Source: Alphaproteobacteria bacterium
Lineage (GTDB): Bacteria; Pseudomonadota; Alphaproteobacteria; UBA8366
NCBI GenBank assembly: GCA_030743445.1
Contig: JASLSL010000113.1
Coordinates: 1 to 12,549 of the forward strand
Reading direction: 5' to 3'
DNA length: 12,549 nucleotides
The notes beneath the pieces were generated by a model. That model worked only from the letters and a program-made list of their open reading frames with translations, made no database searches and was not told where the DNA came from. Each line of letters opens with the position of its first letter. Position 1 is the first letter of the stretch. The position numbers and the translations under genes were made by a program. Shown one piece after another: positions 1-6,522 of the stretch.

Positions 1-158
1 TCCTCGAGGCCGGGCTCGAAGATCGGAATTCCCCCCGCTTGTAGCTGGGCGATCTTGTCGCCGTCGCTGTCGACGCAGGCGACCTCGATGCCGAACTGCG
101 AGAAGCACGCGCCGGAGACGAGTCCGACGTAGCCGGTGCCGATCATCGCTATGCGCAT
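1..158 (-). CDS. ugd: UDP-glucose 6-dehydrogenase, N-terminal part (runs off left edge)
   Basis: Only the first 52 or so residues are in the window. They begin MRIAMIGTGYVGLVSGACFS, the NAD-binding Rossmann start (GxGYVGL) characteristic of the UDP-glucose/GDP-mannose dehydrogenase family. An acidic residue ends the second beta strand (VACVDSD), and the family's PIFEPGLE motif is visible near the left edge. The enzyme oxidises UDP-glucose to UDP-glucuronate with two NAD+ in the cytoplasm, feeding exopolysaccharide, lipopolysaccharide or glycolipid synthesis. The ATG at 158 is preceded by a purine-rich GAGAGAGA ribosome site. It lies 61 bp downstream of galU on the same strand, whose product makes its substrate, so the two are probably one operon. 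A GDP-mannose dehydrogenase is the main alternative, but the galU neighbour favours ugd. Confidence 0.9.
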   Translation of the reverse strand, partial: MRIAMIGTGYVGLVSGACFSQFGIEVACVDSDGDKIAQLQAGGIPIFEPGLE

Positions 159-219
159 GACATCTCTCTCTCAGTGGCCTCGACGGTGGGTCCGATCGGT
201 TGCGGCATGAGGCTCGATA

Positions 220-1104
220 TTACGTTTCGCGCCAGCCGGCAAGCATCTCGCGCACCGCCGGGGCCAGATCCTCGCGCCTCAAGGCGAAGGCGACGTTGGC
301 CTCGAGAAAGCCCGCGGTGTTGCCGCAATCGAAGCGCCGCCCCTCGAACCGCAGCCCGTGGAAGGGTGCCGAGCCTATCGTTTTTGCCATTGCGTCGGTC
401 AGCTGGATCTCGCCGCCGGCCCCGGCCTCGAATTGCGCCAGATGATCGAATATCTCGGGCAACAGGACATAGCGGCCGATGATCGCGAGCCTCGAAGGGG
501 CGTCCGCCGGGTCCGGTTTCTCGACCAGCCCCTTGGCCGCGGCGAGCCGGCCGTCGTCGGCTTCGATATCGAGCACTCCGTAGCGCCGGGTCTGGTCCCG
601 GGGGACCTCCTCGACCGCGACCACGTTGCCGCCGGTCTCGGCCTGCGCCGCGACGAGCTGCGCCAGGCACGGCGTCTCGGCCATCACCAGGTCGTCGGGC
701 AGCAGCACCGCAAAGGGCTCGTCGCCGACCAGCTCCTTGGCGCACCAGACCGCGTGGCCGAGGCCCAGCGGCTGGTCCTGGATGACGTAGTCGAACTTGG
801 CGCCGTCCGGGATCACGGTCCTTACGGCCTCCAGGATGTCGGTCTTGCCACCGTCGGCGAGCACCGCCTCAAGACCTTCCGCCGGCTCGAAATGCGCCCG
901 GATCGCCTGCTTGCCCTCGGCGGTGACGAAGATGAACTCCTCGATGCCGGCGGCGGCGGCTTCCTCGACCGCGTATTGGATCAGGGGCTTGTCGACGACC
1001 GGCAGCATTTCCTTCGGCACCGCCTTGGTCGCGGGCAGGAACCGCGTGCCGAGCCCGGCCACGGGAAACACCGCTTTCCTGACGCCTGTGGCGCTGTTGG
1101 CCAT
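220..1104 (-). CDS. galU: UTP-glucose-1-phosphate uridylyltransferase
   Basis: The 294-residue cytoplasmic enzyme makes UDP-glucose from UTP and glucose-1-phosphate. The nucleotide-binding signature GLGTRFLPATKAVPKEM is at residues 17-33, as in bacterial GalU. Further family motifs are QDQPLGLGHAV (109-119), the LPDD metal/sugar-phosphate segment (135-138) and VEKP (194-197). Length matches the family (about 280-300). The start at 1104 (MANSATGVRKAVFPVAG) gives the usual short lead before the first strand; its ribosome site is weak (AGAACGA). The gene is followed after 61 bp by ugd, so together they give glucose-1-P to UDP-glucose to UDP-glucuronate. A 221-bp spacer with a palindromic repeat separates it from the upstream J-domain gene, suggesting its own promoter, although I found no convincing -35/-10 pair. 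Confidence 0.95.
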   Translation of the reverse strand: MANSATGVRKAVFPVAGLGTRFLPATKAVPKEMLPVVDKPLIQYAVEEAAAAGIEEFIFVTAEGKQAIRAHFEPAEGLEAVLADGGKTDILEAVRTVIPDGAKFDYVIQDQPLGLGHAVWCAKELVGDEPFAVLLPDDLVMAETPCLAQLVAAQAETGGNVVAVEEVPRDQTRRYGVLDIEADDGRLAAAKGLVEKPDPADAPSRLAIIGRYVLLPEIFDHLAQFEAGAGGEIQLTDAMAKTIGSAPFHGLRFEGRRFDCGNTAGFLEANVAFALRREDLAPAVREMLAGWRET

Positions 1105-1121
1105 GAAATCGTTCTGTTTTA

Positions 1122-1135
1122 CGCCCCTCGGGGCG
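1122..1135 (-). promoter_or_regulatory. GC-rich hairpin in galU 5' leader
   Basis: A perfect inverted repeat CGCCCC-TC-GGGGCG lies 18-31 nt upstream of the galU start codon. In the minus-strand transcript it would form a five-base-pair stem with a four-base CGAG loop, followed by TAAAACAGAACG. It has no proper U tract, so it is not a standard intrinsic terminator. It could affect translation or mark the end of readthrough from the J-domain gene. A chance palindrome in GC-rich DNA is possible. Confidence 0.3.
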
Positions 1136-1190
1136 GAATGCGGCGCCTAAGTGCCACATCGGCCCCGGGCGGGCAACCAATCACCTCATT

Positions 1191-1291
1191 GTCATTCCGG
1201 GGCGCGCGTAAGCGCGAACCCGGAATCCAGGCCTGGGAGACCCGAACAACACCCACGCTCAGGCATGGATTCCCGCTTTCGCGGGAATGAC
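1191..1291. repeat. Palindromic intergenic repeat, copy A (ATTCCGG/dRS3-like)
   Basis: The 101-bp element starts GTCATTCCGGGGCGCGCG and ends GCGGGAATGAC, with terminal inverted repeats GTCATTCC/GGAATGAC. The left arm folds as ATTCCGGG...CCCGGAAT around a GCGCGC/GCGCG core. The right arm (1269-1288) is ATTCCC-N8-GGGAAT. The middle (GGAATCCAGGCCTG against CAGGCATGGATTCC) pairs imperfectly. A second copy is at 3721-3845 in the same orientation. It lies 34 bp beyond the J-domain gene's stop codon, between two minus-strand units, the typical place for REP-like elements that stabilise or end transcripts. Confidence 0.85.
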
Positions 1292-1311
1292 GGTTAGAAT
1301 TACGGTTAGAA
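1290..1311. repeat. Short tandem duplication, 12-bp period
   Basis: ACGGTTAGAA occurs at 1290-1299 and again at 1302-1311, separated by TT, so the unit repeats with a 12-bp period. The first unit overlaps the last two bases of repeat copy A. It could be a scar of repeat insertion or slippage. The downstream ten bases run close to the J-domain gene's 3' end. Confidence 0.6.
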
Positions 1312-1325
1312 GGTGAGCTCGCCGA

Positions 1326-2072
1326 TCAATCGCCCAGCAGGACGTCCTTCGCCTGGTTGATCTTGGCGGCGAGGTGGTCGGAGCCGCCGTGGTCCGGGTG
1401 GAACTTCCGGATCAGCTCGCGGTGGGCGTGCTTGATCTCGTCCTCGCCGGCGCCGACCGCGAGCCCGAGCACCTCGAAGGCCTCGTCGCGCGACATCGGT
1501 CCACTCTGGGGGCCGCCCCCGGGTCCACCATGCGGGCCGCCGCCGGGCGCTTCCTCCCAGGCGCCGCCGCCGGCCGCAGACGCCTTCTCGCGCCAATCGT
1601 CGCCGTGCATGCGGTCGAGATAGGCTTGCAGCACTTGGGAGGATTGCGCGTCCTCCTGCCACGCCACGTGCAACAGCTCGATGACCTGCTCCATCGTCAG
1701 GTCCGAGAGCCGCTGGCCGGCATGCGGCCCCTCGCGGATTTCGCCGTCCATATCGCCGGTGTCGTGGTCGAGCTCCATCGCCACGAAGCGGGTGCGCACG
1801 GTCGAGGTCTGGCCGCCCGAGGGGCCACGCGCGGCGCGCGCGATGTTGCGCAGCATGCGCAAGCGCCCGATCCACGGCAGCAGGAAGGCGGCCGCGATCC
1901 ACAGGAAGTTGAGCTTGCCGGTGACCAGCAGGAACGTGCCGACGACGAGAGCGAGGCTGAGCCCGACCCAGCGGATCGTCTTGTAGATCGTGCCCGGATT
2001 GGCGCTGACGTACCAGCGTGCCAGCAGGATCGTGCCGACCACCAACGCGATGCCGAGCAAAAACCAGTTCAT
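1326..2072 (-). CDS. Membrane-anchored protein with C-terminal J domain
   Basis: The product has 248 residues. The N-terminus has hydrophobic segments at about 3-19, 35-51 and 55-69 that should anchor it in the inner membrane. A soluble middle (about 90-165) is followed by a Gly/Pro-rich linker (about 175-192), then a J domain (about 194-248) with the diagnostic HPD triad at 225-227 in KFHPDHGG. J domains stimulate the ATPase of DnaK-type Hsp70s, so this is a membrane-tethered co-chaperone, reminiscent in layout of Pam18/Tim14-like proteins. It lacks the Gly/Phe and zinc-finger regions of DnaJ. The start at 2072 lies 3 bp from the stop of the VWA gene, so translation is probably coupled. It is the last gene of the mipZ block. 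Client protein and exact role are unknown. Confidence 0.88.
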   Translation of the reverse strand: MNWFLLGIALVVGTILLARWYVSANPGTIYKTIRWVGLSLALVVGTFLLVTGKLNFLWIAAAFLLPWIGRLRMLRNIARAARGPSGGQTSTVRTRFVAMELDHDTGDMDGEIREGPHAGQRLSDLTMEQVIELLHVAWQEDAQSSQVLQAYLDRMHGDDWREKASAAGGGAWEEAPGGGPHGGPGGGPQSGPMSRDEAFEVLGLAVGAGEDEIKHAHRELIRKFHPDHGGSDHLAAKINQAKDVLLGD

Positions 2073-2075
2073 CGG

Positions 2076-2777
2076 TTAGCCCTTGCCGGCGACCTGATGG
2101 GTCAGGCGCAACGCCGCCCCGCCCCGCTTTTCGCCGTATTCCAGCATCGCCTTGCGGCCGCCCGCGGCATAGACCGCGACCGCCGACAACAGCTCGCGCA
2201 GTTGCGCGGCACTGCCGGCGTCGAACGGGCAATAGGCACCGCCCGAGAGCTTGGCGATCTCGCGGAACGCTTTCCCGGCGATCGGGTCGCCGCCCTCGTG
2301 GAAGATGAAGGCCGGCACGCCGAGGAGCCCGAGCTCGCCCGCCTTGTGGCACACCAGGTCGATATCCTCCTCCATCGCGTCGCCGACGAAGACCAGGGCG
2401 TTGACCGGTTTCCTGTTGCCTTCCTTCTTGGCGTGGTCGAGCACCTTGGCGATCTGGGTCTGGCCGCCGCGGCACCTGACGCCGGTCATGAAGCGCAAGA
2501 GCTGCTTGGCGTTGGGCGCCCACTTGCTGGCCCGGCACTCGCCGAAGCCCCGGTAGTAGACGAGCTGGACCTCGAGCCCGCCCAAGGTCGCGGTCTCGGA
2601 GAACATCTCGCCCTGGATCTGGCAGGCCTGGTCCCAGGTCGGCTCGCGGCTGGCGGTCGCGTCCATGGCGAAGATCAGCCGGCCGCGCTCGCCGACGGGT
2701 GTCGGCGACGGGGCGTCGGCGACCTTCTTCATGAAGGCGTCGAGATCGCTTTCGGTCGATGTCGGTAGTTTTGCCAT
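2076..2777 (-). CDS. VWA-domain protein with intact MIDAS-type metal site
   Basis: The 233-residue protein is one VWA domain with short flanks and no signal peptide or membrane segment, so it is probably cytoplasmic. The MIDAS metal site is complete: D39-A-T41-A-S43 after the first strand (LIFAMDATAS), T107 in GGQTQI, and D133 in VFVGDAMEED. VWA domains bind partners through a metal ion, so a scaffolding or assembly role is likely, but the partner is not known. I chose ATG at 2777; a TTG nine bases upstream (2786) is possible. Neither has a good ribosome site, which suggests coupling to mipZ, whose stop is 21 bp upstream. The J-domain gene begins 3 bp after this stop. I do not recognise a named family. 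Confidence 0.85.
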   Translation of the reverse strand: MAKLPTSTESDLDAFMKKVADAPSPTPVGERGRLIFAMDATASREPTWDQACQIQGEMFSETATLGGLEVQLVYYRGFGECRASKWAPNAKQLLRFMTGVRCRGGQTQIAKVLDHAKKEGNRKPVNALVFVGDAMEEDIDLVCHKAGELGLLGVPAFIFHEGGDPIAGKAFREIAKLSGGAYCPFDAGSAAQLRELLSAVAVYAAGGRKAMLEYGEKRGGAALRLTHQVAGKG

Positions 2778-2798
2778 CGTAGCCAATAGTTAACGGGA

Positions 2799-3641
2799 TC
2801 AACCGGTGGCGCGTCCAGCCTCGACTTGGCCAGACGGCAAGTCGATGGCGTCGACCAGCATGCGGATTTCCTGGCGCCCGGCGACGTGCGACATGTTGAG
2901 CTTCACCCCGGCCCCGGGCTCGCGCAGGTCGAGCAGGGTCAGGCCCGAGAGGAACAACTCGCGGAAGACCACCCGCTCGCTGATTCCGGGCGCCTGGCGG
3001 AACCCGATGCGCCGCGCCAAGGCATGGAGCACCTGCTCCATCGCCTTCTTGTTGTGGGACTCCAGATTGCCGAGCCGGTTACGCATCACGATCCAGTCGA
3101 TCGAGCCCCGGTCGCGCATCGCCCGCGCCTTCTTCTGCTCCCACACCATCTCGGCATAGCGGCTCGGCCCCTCGATGGCGAGGCTGTCGGGATCGACCCG
3201 CGCCAGCATGTCGAGGTCGACGAAGCTGTCGTTCAAGGGCGTGATCAGGGTATGGGCATGGCTATGGGCGAGCCGGTTGAGGAAACTGGCGCCCCCCGGC
3301 GTGTCGATCACCACGTAGTCCCTGCCGGCGGCAAGGTCGGCGAGCGCGGCCTCGAACCGCGCCCGCTCGTCGGCCTCGGCGACCCTGGCACTGTCGTGGC
3401 TGGTCGGCCCGATGATACGGTGCTCCGGCAGGCGCAGCGCCAGCTTCATCTTCTCGCAATAGGCCTCGCGGTTGCGGATATAGCGGGTCAGCGTGCCCTG
3501 GTGGGCGTCGACGTCGATGCTGCCGACCGAGCGCCCGTCGCGCAGCAGGCGCACGATCAAGTGCATCGCGGTCGTCGATTTCCCCGAGCCGCCCTTCTCG
3601 TTGCCGAGCACGATAATGTGCGCGGATGTGCCTTCACTCAT
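2799..3641 (-). CDS. mipZ: Division-plane positioning ATPase MipZ (ParA/MinD superfamily)
   Basis: The 280-residue P-loop ATPase has the deviant Walker A of the ParA/MinD group, EKGGSGKST at residues 15-23 with signature lysine K16. An A' aspartate pair (D43, D45) and Walker B VVIDTPGG (D113) follow. Segments remembered from Caulobacter MipZ recur in order: VxGNEKGGxGKST, TPxNDSFVDxDML, the VDP segment, MRNRL, the RIGFR...PG block, ELFxxGLTLLDL and a RQE segment near the C-terminus. MipZ binds ParB at the chromosome poles, forms a gradient and blocks FtsZ polymerisation away from midcell. The start at 3641 (MSEGTSAHIIVLGNEKGG) gives the family length; it has no clear ribosome site. It heads a block with the VWA and J-domain genes. 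A plain ParA is less likely because no parB is nearby and the MipZ-specific C-terminal motifs are present. Confidence 0.93.
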   Translation of the reverse strand: MSEGTSAHIIVLGNEKGGSGKSTTAMHLIVRLLRDGRSVGSIDVDAHQGTLTRYIRNREAYCEKMKLALRLPEHRIIGPTSHDSARVAEADERARFEAALADLAAGRDYVVIDTPGGASFLNRLAHSHAHTLITPLNDSFVDLDMLARVDPDSLAIEGPSRYAEMVWEQKKARAMRDRGSIDWIVMRNRLGNLESHNKKAMEQVLHALARRIGFRQAPGISERVVFRELFLSGLTLLDLREPGAGVKLNMSHVAGRQEIRMLVDAIDLPSGQVEAGRATG

Positions 3642-3681
3642 GGGGTGAGGACTTACGACGATTCGCTGGAAGGGCCAAGGG

Positions 3682-3704
3682 ATTAAGGGGTGTGCCCCCT
3701 TAAT
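3682..3704. repeat. Perfect 9-bp hairpin upstream of mipZ
   Basis: ATTAAGGGG (3682-3690) and CCCCTTAAT (3696-3704) form a perfect inverted repeat with a 5-base spacer, 41-63 bp before the mipZ start codon. It lies between repeat copy B and mipZ. It could be an operator, an mRNA leader hairpin, or a weak terminator for the upstream molybdo-enzyme transcript. No U tract follows on either strand, so termination is not well supported. Confidence 0.55.
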
Positions 3705-3720
3705 TTCACCAACCACAATC

Positions 3721-3845
3721 GTCATTCCGGGGCGCGCATAGCGCGAACCCGGAATCCATGCCTGAGAGCTGGCGAACGCGGCAATCGTCGCGTCAGCAAG
3801 TCTCAGGCATGGATTCCGGATAGCCCTGCAGGCTTCCGGAATGAC
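3721..3845. repeat. Palindromic intergenic repeat, copy B (three-hairpin element)
   Basis: The 125-bp element is bounded by GTCATTCCGG and CCGGAATGAC (perfect 10-bp terminal inverted repeats). The left hairpin pairs 3724-3731 with 3748-3755 around CGCGC-ATA-GCGCG. The central stem pairs 3751-3767 with 3801-3817 perfectly over 17 bp. The right hairpin pairs 3813-3820 with 3835-3842, with an inner AGCC/GGCT. Copy A at 1191-1291 shares the left arm almost base for base. The element ends 2 bp from the oxidoreductase stop codon, so it would be the 3' end of that mRNA. Confidence 0.88.
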
Positions 3846-3847
3846 GT

Positions 3848-5908
3848 TTAAGCGGGTTTGATCCAGATCGCGGTGTCGTGGAACACGGCGCCGCCGGCCG
3901 GCAGGCCGGGGTCGGCCGAGATCAGGACGTTGAGGCCGATACCTTCCTCGAAGGCGGCGTTGGGCCACACGCTCTCGACCACGACGACGCCGCGCTGGAT
4001 GCCCTCGAAGGCCTCGGTGTGCAGTTTCACTGCGCCGAGCCGGTTGCCGAGCCTGACCGCATGGCCATCCTCGATGCCGAGGGCAGCGAGGTCGTCGGGG
4101 TGGATCTTCACCGTCGGCCGGCCTTCCATCTTCCGGCTGGTCGGGGTCTCGGTGAAGCTGGTGTTGAGGTACTGGCGCGCCGGGGCCGCGACCATGCGGA
4201 ACGGATGCTCGTCCGACGCCATGTCGTAGCCGTCGAAGTAGCCCGGCAGGTCGGGCAGCGTGGCGTAGGCCGGCCCCATGGCCTTCCAGTCGGGCTTGAA
4301 GCGGAACTTGCGGTCCGGATGGCCAAAACCGTCGCGGAAGTGCATCTCGTCGTCGTCGAGCACGCAGTCGATGAATGGCTGGTCGTCGAAGTCGTCGGCC
4401 GGCGGCAGTCCCGAGGCCTCCAAGGTCGCCTCGATGATCTCGCGCGCGGTCATGCCGAAACCCGGATGGTCGAGGCCGAGGCGCTCGGCCAGGCCGCACA
4501 GCACGTCGTGGTTCGGCCGGCACTCGCCCAAGGGCTCGATCACCGGGCGGGTCACGCTGAGGTGGGTGTGGCCGCCGCCGATATACATGTCGTCGTGCTC
4601 GAGGAACATGGTCGCCGGCAGCACCACGTCGGCGAGTGCCGCGGTCTCGGTCATGAACTGCTCGTGGACGCACGTGAACAGGTCGTCGCGCCGAAAGCCC
4701 GCATGCACCTTGTTGAGGTCTGGGCAGACCACCGCCGGGTTGGTGTTCTGGATGAAGAGGACATCGACCGGCGGCCCAAGGCCGATATCGCGCTCGTCGC
4801 CGGTCAACACCGCCCCGAGGCGCGACATGTCGAGCGCCCGAATCGAGGTGTCGCGCACGTCGAGCCCCATGATCAGGGTCCAGTCGATCGGGTACATCCC
4901 GGCGTTGCCGTAGAGCGCGCCCGCGGCCTTGTTCGGCCATTTGCCGGTTACCACGGGAAGGCAGCTTACCGCGTGCATGTTGAACGAGCCGTTGCGCGAG
5001 CGGGTGAAGCCGTAGCCGATGCGCAGGATTGCGCGCTCGGTCTTGCCGTAGAGTGCCGCGAACTCCTCGATCTCCTTGACCGGAAGCCCGGTGACCTGGG
5101 CCGCCCATTGGGGCGTCTTGTCGTGAAGGTGGGCCTCGAGCTCGCCCGGCGCGTCGGCGAACCTGGCCATGTAGTCGCGGTCGGCATGGCCGTCGCGGAA
5201 GCAAATATGCATCACCGCGGCAGCCAGCGCCCCGTCGGTGCCGGGCCGGACGATCAGGGCGTGGTCGGCGGCCTTGACCGTCGGCGTCTCGTAGACGTCC
5301 ACGACGACCAGCTTGGCGCCCCTCTCCTTCCGCGCCTTGGCGATGTGGGTCATCAGGTTGACCTGGGTCGAGACCGGGTTGCCGCCCCACACCACGATCA
5401 GGTCGGCCTCGCCGATCTCGCGCGGGTCGATGCCATGCTTGACCCCGTGCCCGGCGTTCCAGCCGGTGTCCGGCAGCGTGGTGCAGATCGTCGAGTGCTG
5501 GCGCGAGGTCCGGTAGGCGTGGCGCAGCCGGTCGAGCCCGTCGCGGCTGACCAGCCCCATGGTGCCGGCGAAGTGGTAGGGCCAGATCGATTCCGCCCCG
5601 TGGCGCGCAGCGGCGGCCTGGAAGGCCTCGGCGACCAAATCGAGGGCGTCGTCCCAGGCGATCGGCTCAAACGATTCGATCCCCACCCCCTTCTCGCCGA
5701 CCCGGCGCAACGGTTGGGTCAGGCGGTCCGGATGGTGGACGCGCTCGGCATAGCGCGCGACCTTGGCGCAGACCACGCCGAGCGTATAGGAGTTGTCGGC
5801 CGCCCCCCGCACCCGGCCGATCTCGGTCGGCGACAGGCGTTCGACCTCGAGCGAGCACGTGCTCGGGCAATCGTGGGGACAGGTCGAGGGGACGAGATCG
5901 AGCGGCAT
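3848..5908 (-). CDS. Stand-alone molybdopterin (bis-MGD) oxidoreductase with N-terminal 4Fe-4S site
   Basis: The 686-residue protein belongs to the DMSO-reductase superfamily (COG0243-type). An N-terminal iron-sulfur motif uses C10, C14, C18 (CPHDCPSTC) and C47 (GVVCAK), as in the Molybdop_Fe4S4 domain. The large molybdopterin domain follows (about 55-550), with DLIVVWGGNP typical of cofactor binding. A C-terminal dinucleotide-binding domain (about 570-680) has RPTVKIHPDD. C142 in HSTICTT sits where formate dehydrogenases carry the Sec/Cys metal ligand, so it is a candidate ligand. There is no Tat signal, so it is cytoplasmic. No electron-transfer subunit or cofactor gene is adjacent, so the partner and substrate are unknown. 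I chose ATG at 5908; a TTG at 5950 would add 14 residues, but it has no better ribosome site and would push the cysteines away from the N-terminus. Confidence 0.88.
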   Translation of the reverse strand: MPLDLVPSTCPHDCPSTCSLEVERLSPTEIGRVRGAADNSYTLGVVCAKVARYAERVHHPDRLTQPLRRVGEKGVGIESFEPIAWDDALDLVAEAFQAAAARHGAESIWPYHFAGTMGLVSRDGLDRLRHAYRTSRQHSTICTTLPDTGWNAGHGVKHGIDPREIGEADLIVVWGGNPVSTQVNLMTHIAKARKERGAKLVVVDVYETPTVKAADHALIVRPGTDGALAAAVMHICFRDGHADRDYMARFADAPGELEAHLHDKTPQWAAQVTGLPVKEIEEFAALYGKTERAILRIGYGFTRSRNGSFNMHAVSCLPVVTGKWPNKAAGALYGNAGMYPIDWTLIMGLDVRDTSIRALDMSRLGAVLTGDERDIGLGPPVDVLFIQNTNPAVVCPDLNKVHAGFRRDDLFTCVHEQFMTETAALADVVLPATMFLEHDDMYIGGGHTHLSVTRPVIEPLGECRPNHDVLCGLAERLGLDHPGFGMTAREIIEATLEASGLPPADDFDDQPFIDCVLDDDEMHFRDGFGHPDRKFRFKPDWKAMGPAYATLPDLPGYFDGYDMASDEHPFRMVAAPARQYLNTSFTETPTSRKMEGRPTVKIHPDDLAALGIEDGHAVRLGNRLGAVKLHTEAFEGIQRGVVVVESVWPNAAFEEGIGLNVLISADPGLPAGGAVFHDTAIWIKPA

Positions 5909-5975
5909 GGTCCGGGAAATGTAGTGCTCACCGCCGGGGGCGGCAAGCAAACGCCGGGACGTCGATCAGTTTTAT

Positions 5976-6005
5976 AATGTCGCCTTATGACCCATAGCGG
6001 ACATT
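5976..6005. repeat. Imperfect 30-bp palindrome
   Basis: The ends AATGTC (5976-5981) and GACATT (6000-6005) are exact inverted repeats, with partly matching inner bases around TTATGACCCATA. It lies about 70 bp upstream of the oxidoreductase start and overlaps the TATAAA box by one base, so it could be an operator. It could equally be a fragment of a dispersed repeat. Confidence 0.45.
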
Positions 6006-6024
6006 CGGGTTCGATATCTCGGTT

Positions 6025-6049
6025 CCGCCGGCGCTAGTTCCGCCGGCGG
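6025..6049. repeat. Strong GC hairpin with 15-bp direct repeat
   Basis: CCGCCGGCG (6025-6033) and CGCCGGCGG (6041-6049) form a perfect 9-bp stem with a 7-base loop. The same DNA is a direct repeat: GTTCCGCCGGCG at 6022-6033 and again at 6037-6048. It lies about 90 bp past the NTF2-like gene's stop on the minus strand and may help end that transcript, though no U tract follows. Confidence 0.6.
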
Positions 6050-6135
6050 TTCGACCCAAACGTTAGCGGCAACAGTCGGCTCACGGTCACAATGGGCTTT
6101 GGACAATCCAAACATAAGCCTGTGGTCGTAGCGGC

Positions 6136-6522
6136 TCACCTGTAGTTCCACATCTGCCGCTTGATCAGCCACTCTCCGGACGGCTGCTTCTGCACCAGCC
6201 ACGTCTTGTTGGCTTTGAGGGATTTCGTGGCGCCGTCCTCATGCGCGACCAAGGTGATATCGGCCTCGGCGACCCCGTAGACATACTCGTCGTTGATCAG
6301 CATGGCGTCCAGCGGCCTGGATTGAACGCTCCACTTGGCGACGTCATAGTCGTTTTGTTCGCTTTCGGCGATTGCGTCCGGGCCATGTTCGGGCTGCCCG
6401 CCCGGCGGCACCCGTATGGCGTCGGTGGCGAATAAACTGCCGTATTGGGCGGAATCGTTGGCGCTGACGGCTGTCTGATAGCGTTCGCAAAGGGTTTCGA
6501 TAACTTTCATCGGATCGGTCAT
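6136..6522 (-). CDS. Small NTF2-like / SnoaL-fold protein (DUF4440-type)
   Basis: The 128-residue soluble protein has the pattern of the NTF2-like superfamily. An N-terminal helix (about 5-20, IETLCERYQTAVSAND) leads into SLFATDAIRVPPGG, then beta strands ending in KTWLVQKQ and GEWLIKRQMWNYR. The family folds as a cone with a central pocket and includes small enzymes and ligand-binding proteins; the substrate cannot be told from sequence. The start at 6522 is well supported: AGGAG lies 8 bases upstream. It is divergent from the TetR gene, with 195 bp between the two starts, so TetR may repress it. Base composition is visibly more AT-rich than the flanking metabolic genes, as for tetR, hinting at joint acquisition. 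Confidence 0.82.
   Translation of the reverse strand: MTDPMKVIETLCERYQTAVSANDSAQYGSLFATDAIRVPPGGQPEHGPDAIAESEQNDYDVAKWSVQSRPLDAMLINDEYVYGVAEADITLVAHEDGATKSLKANKTWLVQKQPSGEWLIKRQMWNYR

Larger units (their letters stand above)
5909..6135. other. Repeat-rich intergenic spacer
   Basis: This 227-bp stretch separates two minus-strand genes. It holds an imperfect palindrome bounded by AATGTC/GACATT (5976-6005), a strong GC hairpin (6025-6049) and a small hairpin (6098-6112). A TATAAA box on the minus strand (5971-5976), 63 bp upstream of the oxidoreductase ATG, could be a -10 element, but no -35 fits at the right distance. The segment near 5976-6005, with its GGGTCATA core, recalls a dispersed intergenic repeat I remember from other alphaproteobacteria; this was not checked. 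I see no credible gene in it. Confidence 0.5.

Noticed and set aside
1150..1165. TGGCAC on the minus strand upstream of galU as a sigma-54 promoter
   Set aside because: The partner TTGC box is absent at the required spacing.
1374..2768. 464-codon open frame on the plus strand
   Set aside because: It runs antisense across two real genes (J-domain and VWA) and has no recognisable motif.
1306..2802. 498-codon open frame on the minus strand
   Set aside because: It is another frame over the VWA and J-domain genes, Arg-rich throughout, with no motif; the HPD and MIDAS frames are the real ones.
2799..5390. 863-codon frame that would fuse upstream sequence to MipZ
   Set aside because: Only the last 280 residues are MipZ; the upstream part is an out-of-frame reading of the oxidoreductase and of repeat copy B.
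3878..5977. 699-codon open frame on the plus strand
   Set aside because: It is antisense to the molybdopterin oxidoreductase, which has clear motifs; long antisense frames are common in GC-rich DNA and this one shows no domain.
5972..6202. 76-codon open frame on the minus strand
   Set aside because: It overlaps the end of the NTF2-like gene and runs through repeat DNA; it has no good ribosome site and no domain.
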